6,837 bases of DNA from Cyanobacteria bacterium UBA2566 (GTDB taxonomy: Bacteria; Cyanobacteriota; Cyanobacteriia; Cyanobacteriales; Desertifilaceae). The stretch lies in NCBI GenBank assembly GCA_002340255.1, contig DDLS01000179.1, positions 1-6,837 of the forward strand, read 5' to 3'. The notes under the pieces are model-generated. The model was not told the origin of the DNA, made no database searches, and saw nothing but the letters and a program-made list of their open reading frames with translations. Below are positions 1 to 6,753 of this stretch, in pieces; the stretch's first letter is position 1, and every line of letters starts with the position of its first letter. The position numbers and the translations under genes were made by a program.

Positions 1-33
1 CCTATCCCCCCATCTCCCCATCTCTCTATCCCC
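1..33. repeat. Degenerate 7-8 base tandem repeat at the 3' end of hcp
   Basis: C-rich units follow one another on the plus strand: CTATCCCC, CATCTCCC, CATCTCT, CTATCCCC. The first and last copies (2-9 and 26-33) are identical and 24 bases apart. The last copy overlaps the final codons and stop of hcp on the minus strand. This resembles the short tandemly repeated sequences common between cyanobacterial genes. It may continue left of the window, so its full length is unknown. Confidence 0.55.
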
Positions 34-1672
34 CGGCCAAACAAGCTGCCAAATCCGCCTCTGGGGTAGAAATCGGTTGCAAGTTATAGGTCTCGGAGAG
101 CAACTTAAACACATTGGGAGTTAAGAACGCGGGCAGAGTTGGCCCTAAGCGGATATCTTTAATTCCCAAATGGAGCAAGGTGAGTAAAACGGCGATCGCC
201 TTTTGCTCGTACCAAGACAGCACCATCGATAAGGGCAGTTCGTTCACATCCATCTCAAAAGCATTCGCTAGACCCAGAGCAATTTGAATCGCAGAATAGG
301 CATCATTACATTGCCCCACATCCAATAAGCGCGGAATCCCTCCAATGGTTCCCAATTGCCGATCAAAGAAGCGGAATTTTCCACAAGCGAGCGTCAAGAC
401 TACGCAATCTTGGGGCACTTTTTCTACAAATTCCGTATAGTAGTTGCGATCGGGTTTTGCACCATCACAACCCCCCACCAGGAAGAAATGGCGAATTTTA
501 CCCTGTTTAACTGCATCAATAATGGTCTCACTCACGCTTAACACCGCATTGCGAGCAAACCCGGTCATCACCTGGCGAGGTTCAGTGTCTTCAGTAAACC
601 CTTCCATGGTTTTTGCCCTGGAAATCACCAAACTATAATCCACAGTGTCATCAAGGGTCGGTAAATGGATAATTCCAGGAAAACCAACCGGCCCAACCGT
701 GTATAGATGCTCTTCATAAGTCTCATGGGGAGGCATCAGGCAGTTGGTCGTAATGACAACCGGGCCGGGGAATTTGGCAAAGTCGCGGGTTTGATTTTGC
801 CAAGCTGTACCATAGTGACCATACAGATGGGGATAGCGCTCTTTGAGCTGGGGATATCCATGGGCTGGAAGCAGCTCGCCATGGGTATAAACCGTAATAC
901 CACTGTCTAGGGTTTTTTCGAGTAGAGCCGCCAGTTGCTTAATATCATGACCTGAAACCAGGATCGCCTTGCCTGGTCTGGGGTTAAGGGGTACGGTAGT
1001 GGGTACCGGATGACCGTAGGTTTCGGTATGACCCGCATCTAAGCAAGCCATCGCTTTCAGGTTCATTTCTCCTATTTTCAGCGCTAAAGCCACCCACTCC
1101 TCTAAGGTCAAGTGGTCTCGATCGACTGCCTGTAAGGCTTGATGGCAGAACTGGTAAATATCGGGGTCTTCTTGACCGAGTTCGTAGGCATGGAAGGCAT
1201 AGGAAGCCATACCTTTGGCTCCATAGAGTACCAGCAACTTCAGGGCAAAGATATCGGGGTTGCCCTTGGCGGACTCTAGCAAGCGAGCCGTGAGGTTTTC
1301 CCCCTGTTCGGCTAAACTTTCGGTAAAGTCGGGTTGATAGTCGGCAATTTCGGGCCACTCAATGCTCGCAGATTGGGCAATTTGAACTTTCAGGTCTTCC
1401 CGCAGGGCGATCGCATGACGAATTAAATTGGCAAAATAACGCTGGTCAAAGTTGACATTCGTCATCGTGGTAAACAGGCTCTCGCAGGTAAAGCGATCGA
1501 CTTCTAAAATCGATAATCCTAGTTCTCCAGCTTTTAGAGCTACGGGAGCTAAACTTCTAAGGCAATAGACCAAGAGGTCTTGAACACCATTGACGGCTGG
1601 ACTTTTCCCACAAGCGCCCCATTGGTGACAACCTTGACCACTGGCGGTTTGTTCGCATTGTTCACAAAACAT
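26..1672 (-). CDS. hcp: Hybrid-cluster protein, class I (hydroxylamine/NO reductase family)
   Basis: A complete 548-residue hybrid-cluster (prismane) protein, the usual class I length. The family reduces hydroxylamine to ammonia in vitro; its accepted cellular role is reducing nitric oxide, and in E. coli also protein S-nitrosylation. The N-terminal cysteines C3, C6, C15 and C21 have the spacing Cx2Cx8Cx5C, as in Desulfovibrio, which predicts a [4Fe-4S] cluster rather than the [2Fe-2S] of E. coli class II. All hybrid Fe-S-O cluster ligands can be placed: H242, E266, C311, C402 (GGCDGA, the persulfide position), C430, C455, E489 and K491. No signal peptide or membrane segment is visible, so it should be cytoplasmic. 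The ATG has AAGGAG about 12 bases upstream (1685-1690). It lies 107 bases downstream of hoxF on the same strand. No hcr-type NADH:Hcp reductase gene is present, so the electron donor is unknown; HoxEF or ferredoxin are candidates by inference. Confidence 0.96.
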   Translation of the reverse strand: MFCEQCEQTASGQGCHQWGACGKSPAVNGVQDLLVYCLRSLAPVALKAGELGLSILEVDRFTCESLFTTMTNVNFDQRYFANLIRHAIALREDLKVQIAQSASIEWPEIADYQPDFTESLAEQGENLTARLLESAKGNPDIFALKLLVLYGAKGMASYAFHAYELGQEDPDIYQFCHQALQAVDRDHLTLEEWVALALKIGEMNLKAMACLDAGHTETYGHPVPTTVPLNPRPGKAILVSGHDIKQLAALLEKTLDSGITVYTHGELLPAHGYPQLKERYPHLYGHYGTAWQNQTRDFAKFPGPVVITTNCLMPPHETYEEHLYTVGPVGFPGIIHLPTLDDTVDYSLVISRAKTMEGFTEDTEPRQVMTGFARNAVLSVSETIIDAVKQGKIRHFFLVGGCDGAKPDRNYYTEFVEKVPQDCVVLTLACGKFRFFDRQLGTIGGIPRLLDVGQCNDAYSAIQIALGLANAFEMDVNELPLSMVLSWYEQKAIAVLLTLLHLGIKDIRLGPTLPAFLTPNVFKLLSETYNLQPISTPEADLAACLAGG

Positions 1673-1705
1673 AATTGAATTTCACTCCTTATGAGGCAAC
1701 AGGAA

Positions 1706-1765
1706 TAGGGGCGGGTTTACCGAGATTTAGGTAGGAAGGCAATAGGGTTAGTGAACCCGCTCCTA
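1706..1765. repeat. Long inverted repeat between hoxF and hcp
   Basis: The arms 1706-1720 and 1751-1765 (core GCGGGTT / AACCCGC) are complementary at 13 of 15 positions around a 30-base loop. Both mismatches would be G-U pairs in a plus-strand RNA but A-C clashes in the minus-strand RNA that hox-hcp transcription makes. There is no T-run after either arm, so it is not a classic terminator. It looks like a dispersed cyanobacterial intergenic repeat. In the operon transcript it could still fold and affect RNA processing or the hoxF:hcp expression ratio. Confidence 0.6.
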
Positions 1766-1779
1766 CTATGGATGGAGGG

Positions 1780-3393
1780 TTAAGCCTTAACAGCTAAGAA
1801 CTCCTCATACTCAGATTTGAAATAGCGCAAGGTACTCAACACCGGGTTGGGCGCACTCATGCCTAACCCACATAAGCTGGTTACACGCACCATCTGACAA
1901 AGATTTTCTAGGGTTTCCAAGTCTGCAAGGGTTCCCTTTCCTTTAATGACTTTGGTCAACAGTTCGTACATTTGCACGGTTCCAGTTCGACAGGGAATGC
2001 ATTTGCCACAAGACTCTTCCTGGCAAAATTCCATGTAAAATTGGGCCACCTGTACCATGTTGGTGGAGTCATCCATGACCACCATTCCTCCTGAACCCAT
2101 CATGGAACCGAGTTTAGTCAGAGAGTCATAGTCTACGGGGGTATCCATATATTCGGCTGGAATACAACCCCCAGAGGGCCCACCGGTTTGCACTGCTTTC
2201 ACTTTGCCGCCATCGGGGACTCCGCCCCCCATCACTTCGACAATTTCCCGTAAGGTAATTCCCATGGGCACTTCAATCAGGCCGTTATTGCAGACTTTTC
2301 CGGTGAGGGAGAAAATTTTGGTGCCTTTGCTTTTTTCTGTACCAATACCTGCAAACCAGTCTGAACCATTGCGGATAATGGGGGCAATGTTACCCAGGGT
2401 TTCTACGTTATTGATTAAGGTGGGTTCTCCCCAGAGTCCGGAAACAGCAGGATAGGGAGGACGAGGCCGAGGGACTCCACGTCCGCCATCGATGGAGGCA
2501 ATGAGGGCCGTTTCTTCGCCGCAAACGAAGGCTCCTGCACCGACTCGAATGGCGATGTTAAAGTCAATTGATGAGCCGAGGATACCGGAGCCGAGGAAGC
2601 CTTGCCGTTTGGCTTGTCTGATGGCCTTTTCGAGGCGGGTAATGGCGAGGGGATATTCGGCACGGACGTAGATGTAACCTTGGTTGGCTCCGACGGCGTA
2701 TCCGGCGATCGCCATTCCTTCTAAAATCCGATGAGGATCGCTCTCGAGTACAGAACGATCCATAAATGCGCCGGGGTCTCCTTCATCGGCGTTACAAATA
2801 ACATATTTTTGTCCAGAGGGCATTTTAGCCATGGTCGCCCACTTTAATCCGGTAGGATAACCTGCACCTCCCCGTCCCCGGAGTCCAGCTTTCGTAATTT
2901 CTGCGATTACCTCTTCTGGAGACATTTCATAGACGGCATGATACAAGGACTGATAGCCGCCCATGGCCAGGTATTCACCAATACTTTCTGGGTCAATTTT
3001 GCCGCTGTATTCACGCACAATGGGGAACTGACGACTAAAGAAGGGATGATTAGGATCGCCTTGATTGGCTGTAACTTCTCCTCCCTTTAAGCCGTCAATG
3101 ATGGAGGGGGCTTGCGCTGGAGTCACTTTTTCATAATAGAGTCCATTAGCTGCTTCTGAAGATTCCGAATCGATCTGAACAATGGGCCCTTGGCCACAAA
3201 ATCCCATGCAACCTACGCCAACAATTTGCACCTCTTCTTGCAAGCCTTGATCTTTAACGGCTTGTTCCATACCTTTTTTGACGGCTAAAGATTGAGCGGC
3301 TTGGCATCCAGTTGATGTACAACAATGAACTCTGGTGGGTTTCTGGGCTTGTTTCTCCTGTTCGGCTAGGTCTTGCAGTTCGCTAAATTCCAT
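1780..3393 (-). CDS. hoxF: Bidirectional [NiFe] hydrogenase diaphorase, flavoprotein subunit HoxF
   Basis: A 537-residue NuoF-type protein, matching cyanobacterial HoxF in size. It carries FMN and oxidises or reduces NAD(P)H for the soluble HoxEFUYH hydrogenase. Residues about 20-105 form a thioredoxin-like [2Fe-2S] domain with C25-x4-C30 and C62-x3-C66. Residues about 165-340 hold the FMN/NAD site: the glycine-rich loop GRGGAGYPTG (173-182), then NADEGDPGAFMDR (201-213), then CGEETALI (291-298). The C-terminal [4Fe-4S] site is C462-x2-C465-x2-C468 plus C508. The N-terminal Fe-S domain fused to NuoF separates it from plain respiratory NuoF; cyanobacterial NDH-1 lacks NuoEFG, which also supports HoxF. 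The ATG has GGAG 7 bases upstream (3401-3404), which fixes the start. It lies 109 bases downstream of hoxE. What follows is hcp, not hoxU. It might also serve as a diaphorase for other partners, but that is inference. Confidence 0.95.
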   Translation of the reverse strand: MEFSELQDLAEQEKQAQKPTRVHCCTSTGCQAAQSLAVKKGMEQAVKDQGLQEEVQIVGVGCMGFCGQGPIVQIDSESSEAANGLYYEKVTPAQAPSIIDGLKGGEVTANQGDPNHPFFSRQFPIVREYSGKIDPESIGEYLAMGGYQSLYHAVYEMSPEEVIAEITKAGLRGRGGAGYPTGLKWATMAKMPSGQKYVICNADEGDPGAFMDRSVLESDPHRILEGMAIAGYAVGANQGYIYVRAEYPLAITRLEKAIRQAKRQGFLGSGILGSSIDFNIAIRVGAGAFVCGEETALIASIDGGRGVPRPRPPYPAVSGLWGEPTLINNVETLGNIAPIIRNGSDWFAGIGTEKSKGTKIFSLTGKVCNNGLIEVPMGITLREIVEVMGGGVPDGGKVKAVQTGGPSGGCIPAEYMDTPVDYDSLTKLGSMMGSGGMVVMDDSTNMVQVAQFYMEFCQEESCGKCIPCRTGTVQMYELLTKVIKGKGTLADLETLENLCQMVRVTSLCGLGMSAPNPVLSTLRYFKSEYEEFLAVKA

Positions 3394-3427
3394 AAGTGTT
3401 CTCCGTAATTGTTATGTGTACCGAGTG

Positions 3428-3491
3428 GGGGAATGGGGAATAGGGAATAGGGAATAGTTTCTATTTCACCGTGTCCCCGTGTCCCTGCGTC
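3428..3491. repeat. Short tandem repeats (heptamer then octamer) between hoxE and hoxF
   Basis: Four heptamers follow head to tail at 3428-3455: GGGGAAT twice, then AGGGAAT twice. After a short spacer come GTGTCCCC (3471-3478) and GTGTCCCT (3479-3486), then GCGTC. This matches the style of the short tandemly repeated sequences known from filamentous cyanobacteria. Copy number in such tracts often differs between strains. The tract fills most of the 109-base gap between two genes that should be co-transcribed. Confidence 0.75.
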
Positions 3492-3502
3492 AGGAACGTC
3501 CC

Positions 3503-4021
3503 TCACTCCTGCCAGCCTTTTATGCGCTCAATCACCGATTCTGGGGTTTGCTGGGCAGCCACTTGACCATCAAACACAACAGCAGGGGCGATGCCGCACG
3601 CTCCGATACACCGAGCAGTAACGAGAGAAACTTGTCCGTCGGGAGTGGTTTCTCCAGAATGAACGCCAGTATGTTCTTCGAGGGCGGCTAAGACTTTATC
3701 TCCTCCTTTGACGTAGCAGGCTGTTCCCATACACACGACGCAGGTATGAGCGCCAGCCGGTTTGAGGGAGAAGAGATGATAGAAGGTTGCGACTCCATAG
3801 ACTCGACTCAGGGGGAGTTTGAGGTTGCGGGCAATGTATTCTAGGACTTCTTCTTCAAGATAACCAAAGGCTCCTTGGGCTTTGTGAAGGATTTCAATCA
3901 GAGCATCTTGGCGATATTGATTGCGCTTCATGGTTACATCTAGGGCTTTGAAGCGTTTGTCTTTGGCCGCAGGCTTGGCCGGTTTTTTGTCTGAGGTGGG
4001 AGGGGCGACTGAAGATTGCAT
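3503..4021 (-). CDS. hoxE: Bidirectional [NiFe] hydrogenase diaphorase subunit HoxE
   Basis: A 172-residue NuoE-type [2Fe-2S] protein, almost the same length as HoxE of Synechocystis. Residues about 1-25 are a Pro/Lys/Ala-rich leader. Residues about 35-85 form the helical NuoE domain (QDALIEILHKAQGAFGYL; GVATFYHLFSL). Residues 90-170 are the thioredoxin-like domain with the cluster ligands C97-x4-C102 and C138-x3-C142. In the family HoxE sits with HoxF and HoxU and is thought to take part in electron transfer with NAD(P)H or ferredoxin. It is the first gene of the minus-strand run, as is usual for cyanobacterial hox clusters. The ATG at 4021 gives the normal family length, but no clear Shine-Dalgarno sequence precedes it (the upstream bases read ACACAGACT). 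Its promoter should lie in the AT-rich region to its right. Confidence 0.95.
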   Translation of the reverse strand: MQSSVAPPTSDKKPAKPAAKDKRFKALDVTMKRNQYRQDALIEILHKAQGAFGYLEEEVLEYIARNLKLPLSRVYGVATFYHLFSLKPAGAHTCVVCMGTACYVKGGDKVLAALEEHTGVHSGETTPDGQVSLVTARCIGACGIAPAVVFDGQVAAQQTPESVIERIKGWQE

Positions 4022-4403
4022 AGTCTGTGTTGAATTTTGGGTGTTCTTAAGTTTCTATTGAAGCGCTAAATGGAGGAAAATTTTCATTTTTTTATAAAGA
4101 TTTTCAGTAAAATCTAGATTCTTTTTGACAATCTTTTTGTTGTTTAATCTTGGATTTAAGTGGGCTTAAGTTTTGAGAAAATCTCTATAAAATAATGCTA
4201 ATTTTAATGTCTGACTTTATGTTTTTATGAATTTTTGTAAAATGGAAATCTATGGGGTGCGATCGCAATCTAGATCGAAAACCGAGCCACCTGACCTCAA
4301 GAAATGTAAAGTTATGCGAAGATATATATTGTCAGTTGAGTACATTGGTGAAGATAATGCCATGCTTGTATCCCCCAAACCCATTGACCGAGAATAAACT
4401 GCC
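4022..4403. promoter_or_regulatory. AT-rich divergent intergenic region between hoxE and the kinase gene
   Basis: This 382-base stretch has no credible gene and should hold both divergent promoters. Near hoxE there is a perfect 7-base inverted repeat AGATTTT/AAAATCT with a CAGT loop (4098-4115), overlapped by the 10-base palindrome AATCTAGATT (4111-4120). The pentamer AATCT occurs six times on the plus strand (4111, 4130, 4146, 4180, 4247, 4267), and AGATT twice (4098, 4116). A HIP1 octamer lies at 4259-4266. A weak minus-strand promoter candidate is CAGACA (4208-4213), 18 bases, TATAGA (4184-4189); it would give a leader of about 155 bases for hoxE. I cannot assign LexA or AbrB sites by eye, though both families are reported regulators of hox in Synechocystis. 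Confidence 0.6.
4329..4358 (+). promoter_or_regulatory. Candidate sigma-70-type promoter of the hybrid kinase gene
   Basis: TTGTCA (4329-4334) and GATAAT (4353-4358) are separated by 18 bases, and each matches the consensus at five of six positions. Transcription would start near 4365, leaving a leader of about 40 bases before the ATG at 4404. TGT-N9-ACA (4330-4344) overlaps the -35 box and resembles a relaxed NtcA-type site, but the normal GTA-N8-TAC core is absent. Predicted by eye only. Confidence 0.35.
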
Positions 4404-6599
4404 ATGGATCTACAGCGTCTTCAAGAAGAACAAGAATTAATTTTGTCCCAAATGGACAATGCGATCGCTCTATTCGACGCTTCCCATCACTTGGTCTTGT
4501 TTAACCAGAAGTTGGCTCAGTTGTGGGAAGTTGAGCTTGAGTATCTACAAAAACAGCCCCATATTGAAACGGTGATTAGCCACTTAATCCATCAAGGCTA
4601 TTGGAGTCCAGGAGAATGTCAAGAACTCAAATCCAGAATTATCGGATCGGCAAAAACGGATGTAGTCATTGAAGTCGAACAATCTAATGGAATTCATTTA
4701 GAAATTTCAACAACAGCGACCTCTAACCAAGGACGGTTACTGATTTTCCGCGATGTGACCCGCGATCGCCAAGCACTCAAACAAGCAGCCCTGATGGAAG
4801 AAAGCTTAAATGCAGAGGTCAAGCGTCTACGTTTCCTGTTAGGCCTCAATGAACGGCTACAGACCCCAGTTTCCCTGAAAGATATGGGTCAATATGCCCT
4901 GAATTATCTCATAGAAACGATGGACTCAGCATTTGGGGATATTAAAGTGATTAGCGGAGAAGGGGAGGAACGACTAGCCGGCCCCTTAACCAATAATATT
5001 TCCGGTCAATTTATTGCCAGTTGTGGTAAACCCGTGGTGGAAGAAATGGAATCCTTACTACAAAAAGGCATTCCCCAGGGTCAAGGTTTGCTCTGGGAAG
5101 TTGTCCGGACCGGAGAACCCTTATTTATTGAAAATTACTGTAACCATCCCCAATCACTAGAGATATTTCGCCATCCGAACATTGGCCAATTGGGTATTTT
5201 TCCCATTCCTACCTCCGATGGTCGGGTGATTGGGGTGTTAACCTTGGAATCGCGCAATATACACCGACTGGAAAAGTCTCCCCAGCAGGATATGCTCATC
5301 GCGGCCTGTCGGACTTTGGGCGTAGCGATTGAGCGGGCTAGCGCTCAGGAAACCCTGCATCAAATTAATCAAGATTTAGAGCGAGCTTCTCAATTAAAAT
5401 CGGAGTTTCTGGCTTCTATGTCCCATGAACTACGAACTCCACTCAATAGTATTTTAGGCTTCTCCGATTTATTGCTCCGCCAGCGCTCTGGTCAACTGAA
5501 TGAACGGCAACAAAATCAGGTAAAGGCGATCGCCTCTAGCGGAAAACATTTGCTCTCTCTGATTAATGAGATCCTGGATTTATCGAAAATAGAGGCGGGT
5601 AAATCGGAACTAGATCTACAAATTCTGGGCATTCATGAGCTATGTACGGATTGTCTGAAGATGATCCAACCCCGCGCAGATAAAAAACGACAAATTCTCT
5701 CCCTAGAATTAGATTATCGTTTGGATCAAGCCTTGCTCGATGAACGGCGTATCCGTCAAATTTTAGTCAATCTGCTCTCCAATGCGGTGAAGTTTACTCC
5801 GGAGAAGGGACAGATTAAACTCAAGGGCAGATTAGCATATGGGGAAGAATTAGCCCAAGAAAATCGCTGCGATCGCTCCCCCATTAATCAGAGTACTCCC
5901 TATCTCTGTTTAGAAGTCCAAGATACAGGTATTGGCGTTCCCAAAGATCAACAACATTTACTCTTTCGTCCCTTTCAACAAATTGACTCCTCTTTAACTC
6001 GTCGTCATGAGGGAACAGGTTTGGGTCTTTCCCTAACCAAACGACTGGCTGAACTCCATGGGGGAACTCTCTCGTTTGAGTCCCAAGAGGGTAAAGGTAG
6101 CGTGTTTCGAGTTTGGTTACCCCTGACGGGAATGAGTCGTTTATCTGCTAAGGATATGGACGCGAACCAAGAGGGTCCTCCCATCGGCGATCCTCCTAAA
6201 GAAGTGAATGGGAAGCGGGTGTTGGTGGTGGAAGACCAACCCTATAATCAAGCTTTGATTTCTGAGATCCTGGAGTTGGAAGGCTATAGTGTGGAATTGA
6301 TCGCTGATGGTCAAGTGATGGTCAACACTATTGAGTCTCCCTTGGTAACACAACAAAATTTACCGGCATTAATCTTGATGGATGTACAGTTGCCAGAAGT
6401 GGATGGTTTAGAGTTAGTCCAACGCTTGAAGGCCAATCCTCTGTGGAAAGAGGTTCCGGTGATTATTGTGACTGCAATGGCGATGGCTGGCGATCGAGAA
6501 CAATGTATGAAAGCGGGAGCAGATGGCTATTTGAGTAAGCCTTTGGACTTTGAGGACGTGGTGGAAGTCATTCAACAGGTTCAGCACAAGACTGAGTAG
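4404..6599 (+). CDS. Soluble hybrid sensor histidine kinase (PAS-GAF-HisKA-HATPase-REC)
   Basis: A complete 731-residue hybrid kinase with no membrane segment, so it should sense a cytoplasmic signal. Domains in order: PAS (about 8-120), helical linker (about 121-150), GAF (about 160-312, GQGLLWEVVRTGEPLFI at 226-242), coiled linker, HisKA (about 331-398), HATPase_c (about 444-576), and receiver (about 604-728). The phospho-accepting histidine is H341 in SHELRTP. The ATP site has the N-box N456/N460, G1 box DTGIG (507-511) and G2 box GTGLGL (537-542). The receiver keeps acidic D611, phospho-acceptor D660 (LILMD), T690 and K712, so every catalytic residue is present. There is no DNA-binding output domain; the phosphate must pass to an Hpt protein or separate regulator not seen here. 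The GAF domain lacks a recognisable bilin-binding motif (its cysteines include C207 and C246), so I do not call it a phytochrome or cyanobacteriochrome. An in-frame TAA at 4395-4397 makes this the first ATG; GAGAA 9 bases upstream is a weak ribosome site. The ligand and target are unknown; it is divergent from hoxE. Confidence 0.93.
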   Translation: MDLQRLQEEQELILSQMDNAIALFDASHHLVLFNQKLAQLWEVELEYLQKQPHIETVISHLIHQGYWSPGECQELKSRIIGSAKTDVVIEVEQSNGIHLEISTTATSNQGRLLIFRDVTRDRQALKQAALMEESLNAEVKRLRFLLGLNERLQTPVSLKDMGQYALNYLIETMDSAFGDIKVISGEGEERLAGPLTNNISGQFIASCGKPVVEEMESLLQKGIPQGQGLLWEVVRTGEPLFIENYCNHPQSLEIFRHPNIGQLGIFPIPTSDGRVIGVLTLESRNIHRLEKSPQQDMLIAACRTLGVAIERASAQETLHQINQDLERASQLKSEFLASMSHELRTPLNSILGFSDLLLRQRSGQLNERQQNQVKAIASSGKHLLSLINEILDLSKIEAGKSELDLQILGIHELCTDCLKMIQPRADKKRQILSLELDYRLDQALLDERRIRQILVNLLSNAVKFTPEKGQIKLKGRLAYGEELAQENRCDRSPINQSTPYLCLEVQDTGIGVPKDQQHLLFRPFQQIDSSLTRRHEGTGLGLSLTKRLAELHGGTLSFESQEGKGSVFRVWLPLTGMSRLSAKDMDANQEGPPIGDPPKEVNGKRVLVVEDQPYNQALISEILELEGYSVELIADGQVMVNTIESPLVTQQNLPALILMDVQLPEVDGLELVQRLKANPLWKEVPVIIVTAMAMAGDREQCMKAGADGYLSKPLDFEDVVEVIQQVQHKTE

Positions 6600-6638
6600 G
6601 CGATCGCGGATCGTAGAGATAGAATCGTTAATAATTAC

Positions 6639-6750
6639 CCCTCTTCTGTCACTCTTGGAAATTCTAACGAATTTCCGTCATTACAGCCTGCGATCGCCAA
6701 CGAAAGAATGAGGGTTTGAGGCCCCTTTTTGGGAAAGTGACAGAAGAGGG
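6639..6750. mobile_element. MITE-like element with 15-base terminal inverted repeats
   Basis: CCCTCTTCTGTCACT (6639-6653) has its perfect reverse complement at 6736-6750, and both outer edges are flanked by TTAC (6635-6638 and 6751-6754), a possible 4-base target duplication. Alternatively the ends are one base further out with a TA duplication (6636-6637 and 6752-6753), as in IS630/Tc1-mariner relatives, at the cost of one mismatch. The 112-base interior has no coding capacity, contains a smaller perfect hairpin (6657-6676) and a HIP1 octamer (6690-6697). This is the architecture of a non-autonomous miniature transposable element. The parent transposon family is not identified. It starts 40 bases after the kinase stop and could also act as the 3' end structure of that transcript. 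Confidence 0.6.
6657..6676. repeat. Perfect 8-base hairpin inside the MITE-like element
   Basis: GGAAATTC and GAATTTCC flank a four-base TAAC loop. The stem is AT-rich and no T-run follows on either strand, so it is not a convincing rho-independent terminator. It is nested inside the larger terminal inverted repeats. Confidence 0.6.
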
Positions 6751-6753
6751 TTA

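Noticed and set aside
984..1358. Open 124-codon minus-strand frame
   Set aside because: It lies wholly inside hcp in another frame, is rich in Arg and Ser with no recognisable motif, and hcp has every expected ligand. It is a shadow frame.
26..1672. Carbon monoxide dehydrogenase (related fold)
   Set aside because: The short Cx2Cx8Cx5C start, H242/E266 and the E489/K491 pair are specific to hybrid-cluster proteins, and the length is that of Hcp.
3428..3491. CRISPR array
   Set aside because: The units are 7-8 bases and directly abutting, with no 20-40 base repeats or unique spacers.
1780..4021. NuoE/NuoF subunits of respiratory complex I
   Set aside because: Cyanobacterial NDH-1 lacks NuoEFG. 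The fused N-terminal [2Fe-2S] domain and protein sizes fit HoxF and HoxE, and no other nuo-type gene is adjacent.
4252..4440. 62-codon plus-strand frame before the kinase
   Set aside because: It overlaps the predicted promoter and the kinase start, has no ribosome site and no family features.
4404..6599. Phytochrome or cyanobacteriochrome photoreceptor
   Set aside because: The GAF domain has cysteines, but none sits in a recognisable chromophore-binding context, and no PHY-like domain is present.
6705..6730. Rho-independent terminator of the kinase gene at the AGGG/CCCT pair followed by T residues
   Set aside because: The stem would be only about four base pairs, too weak to call, and it lies inside the MITE-like element.
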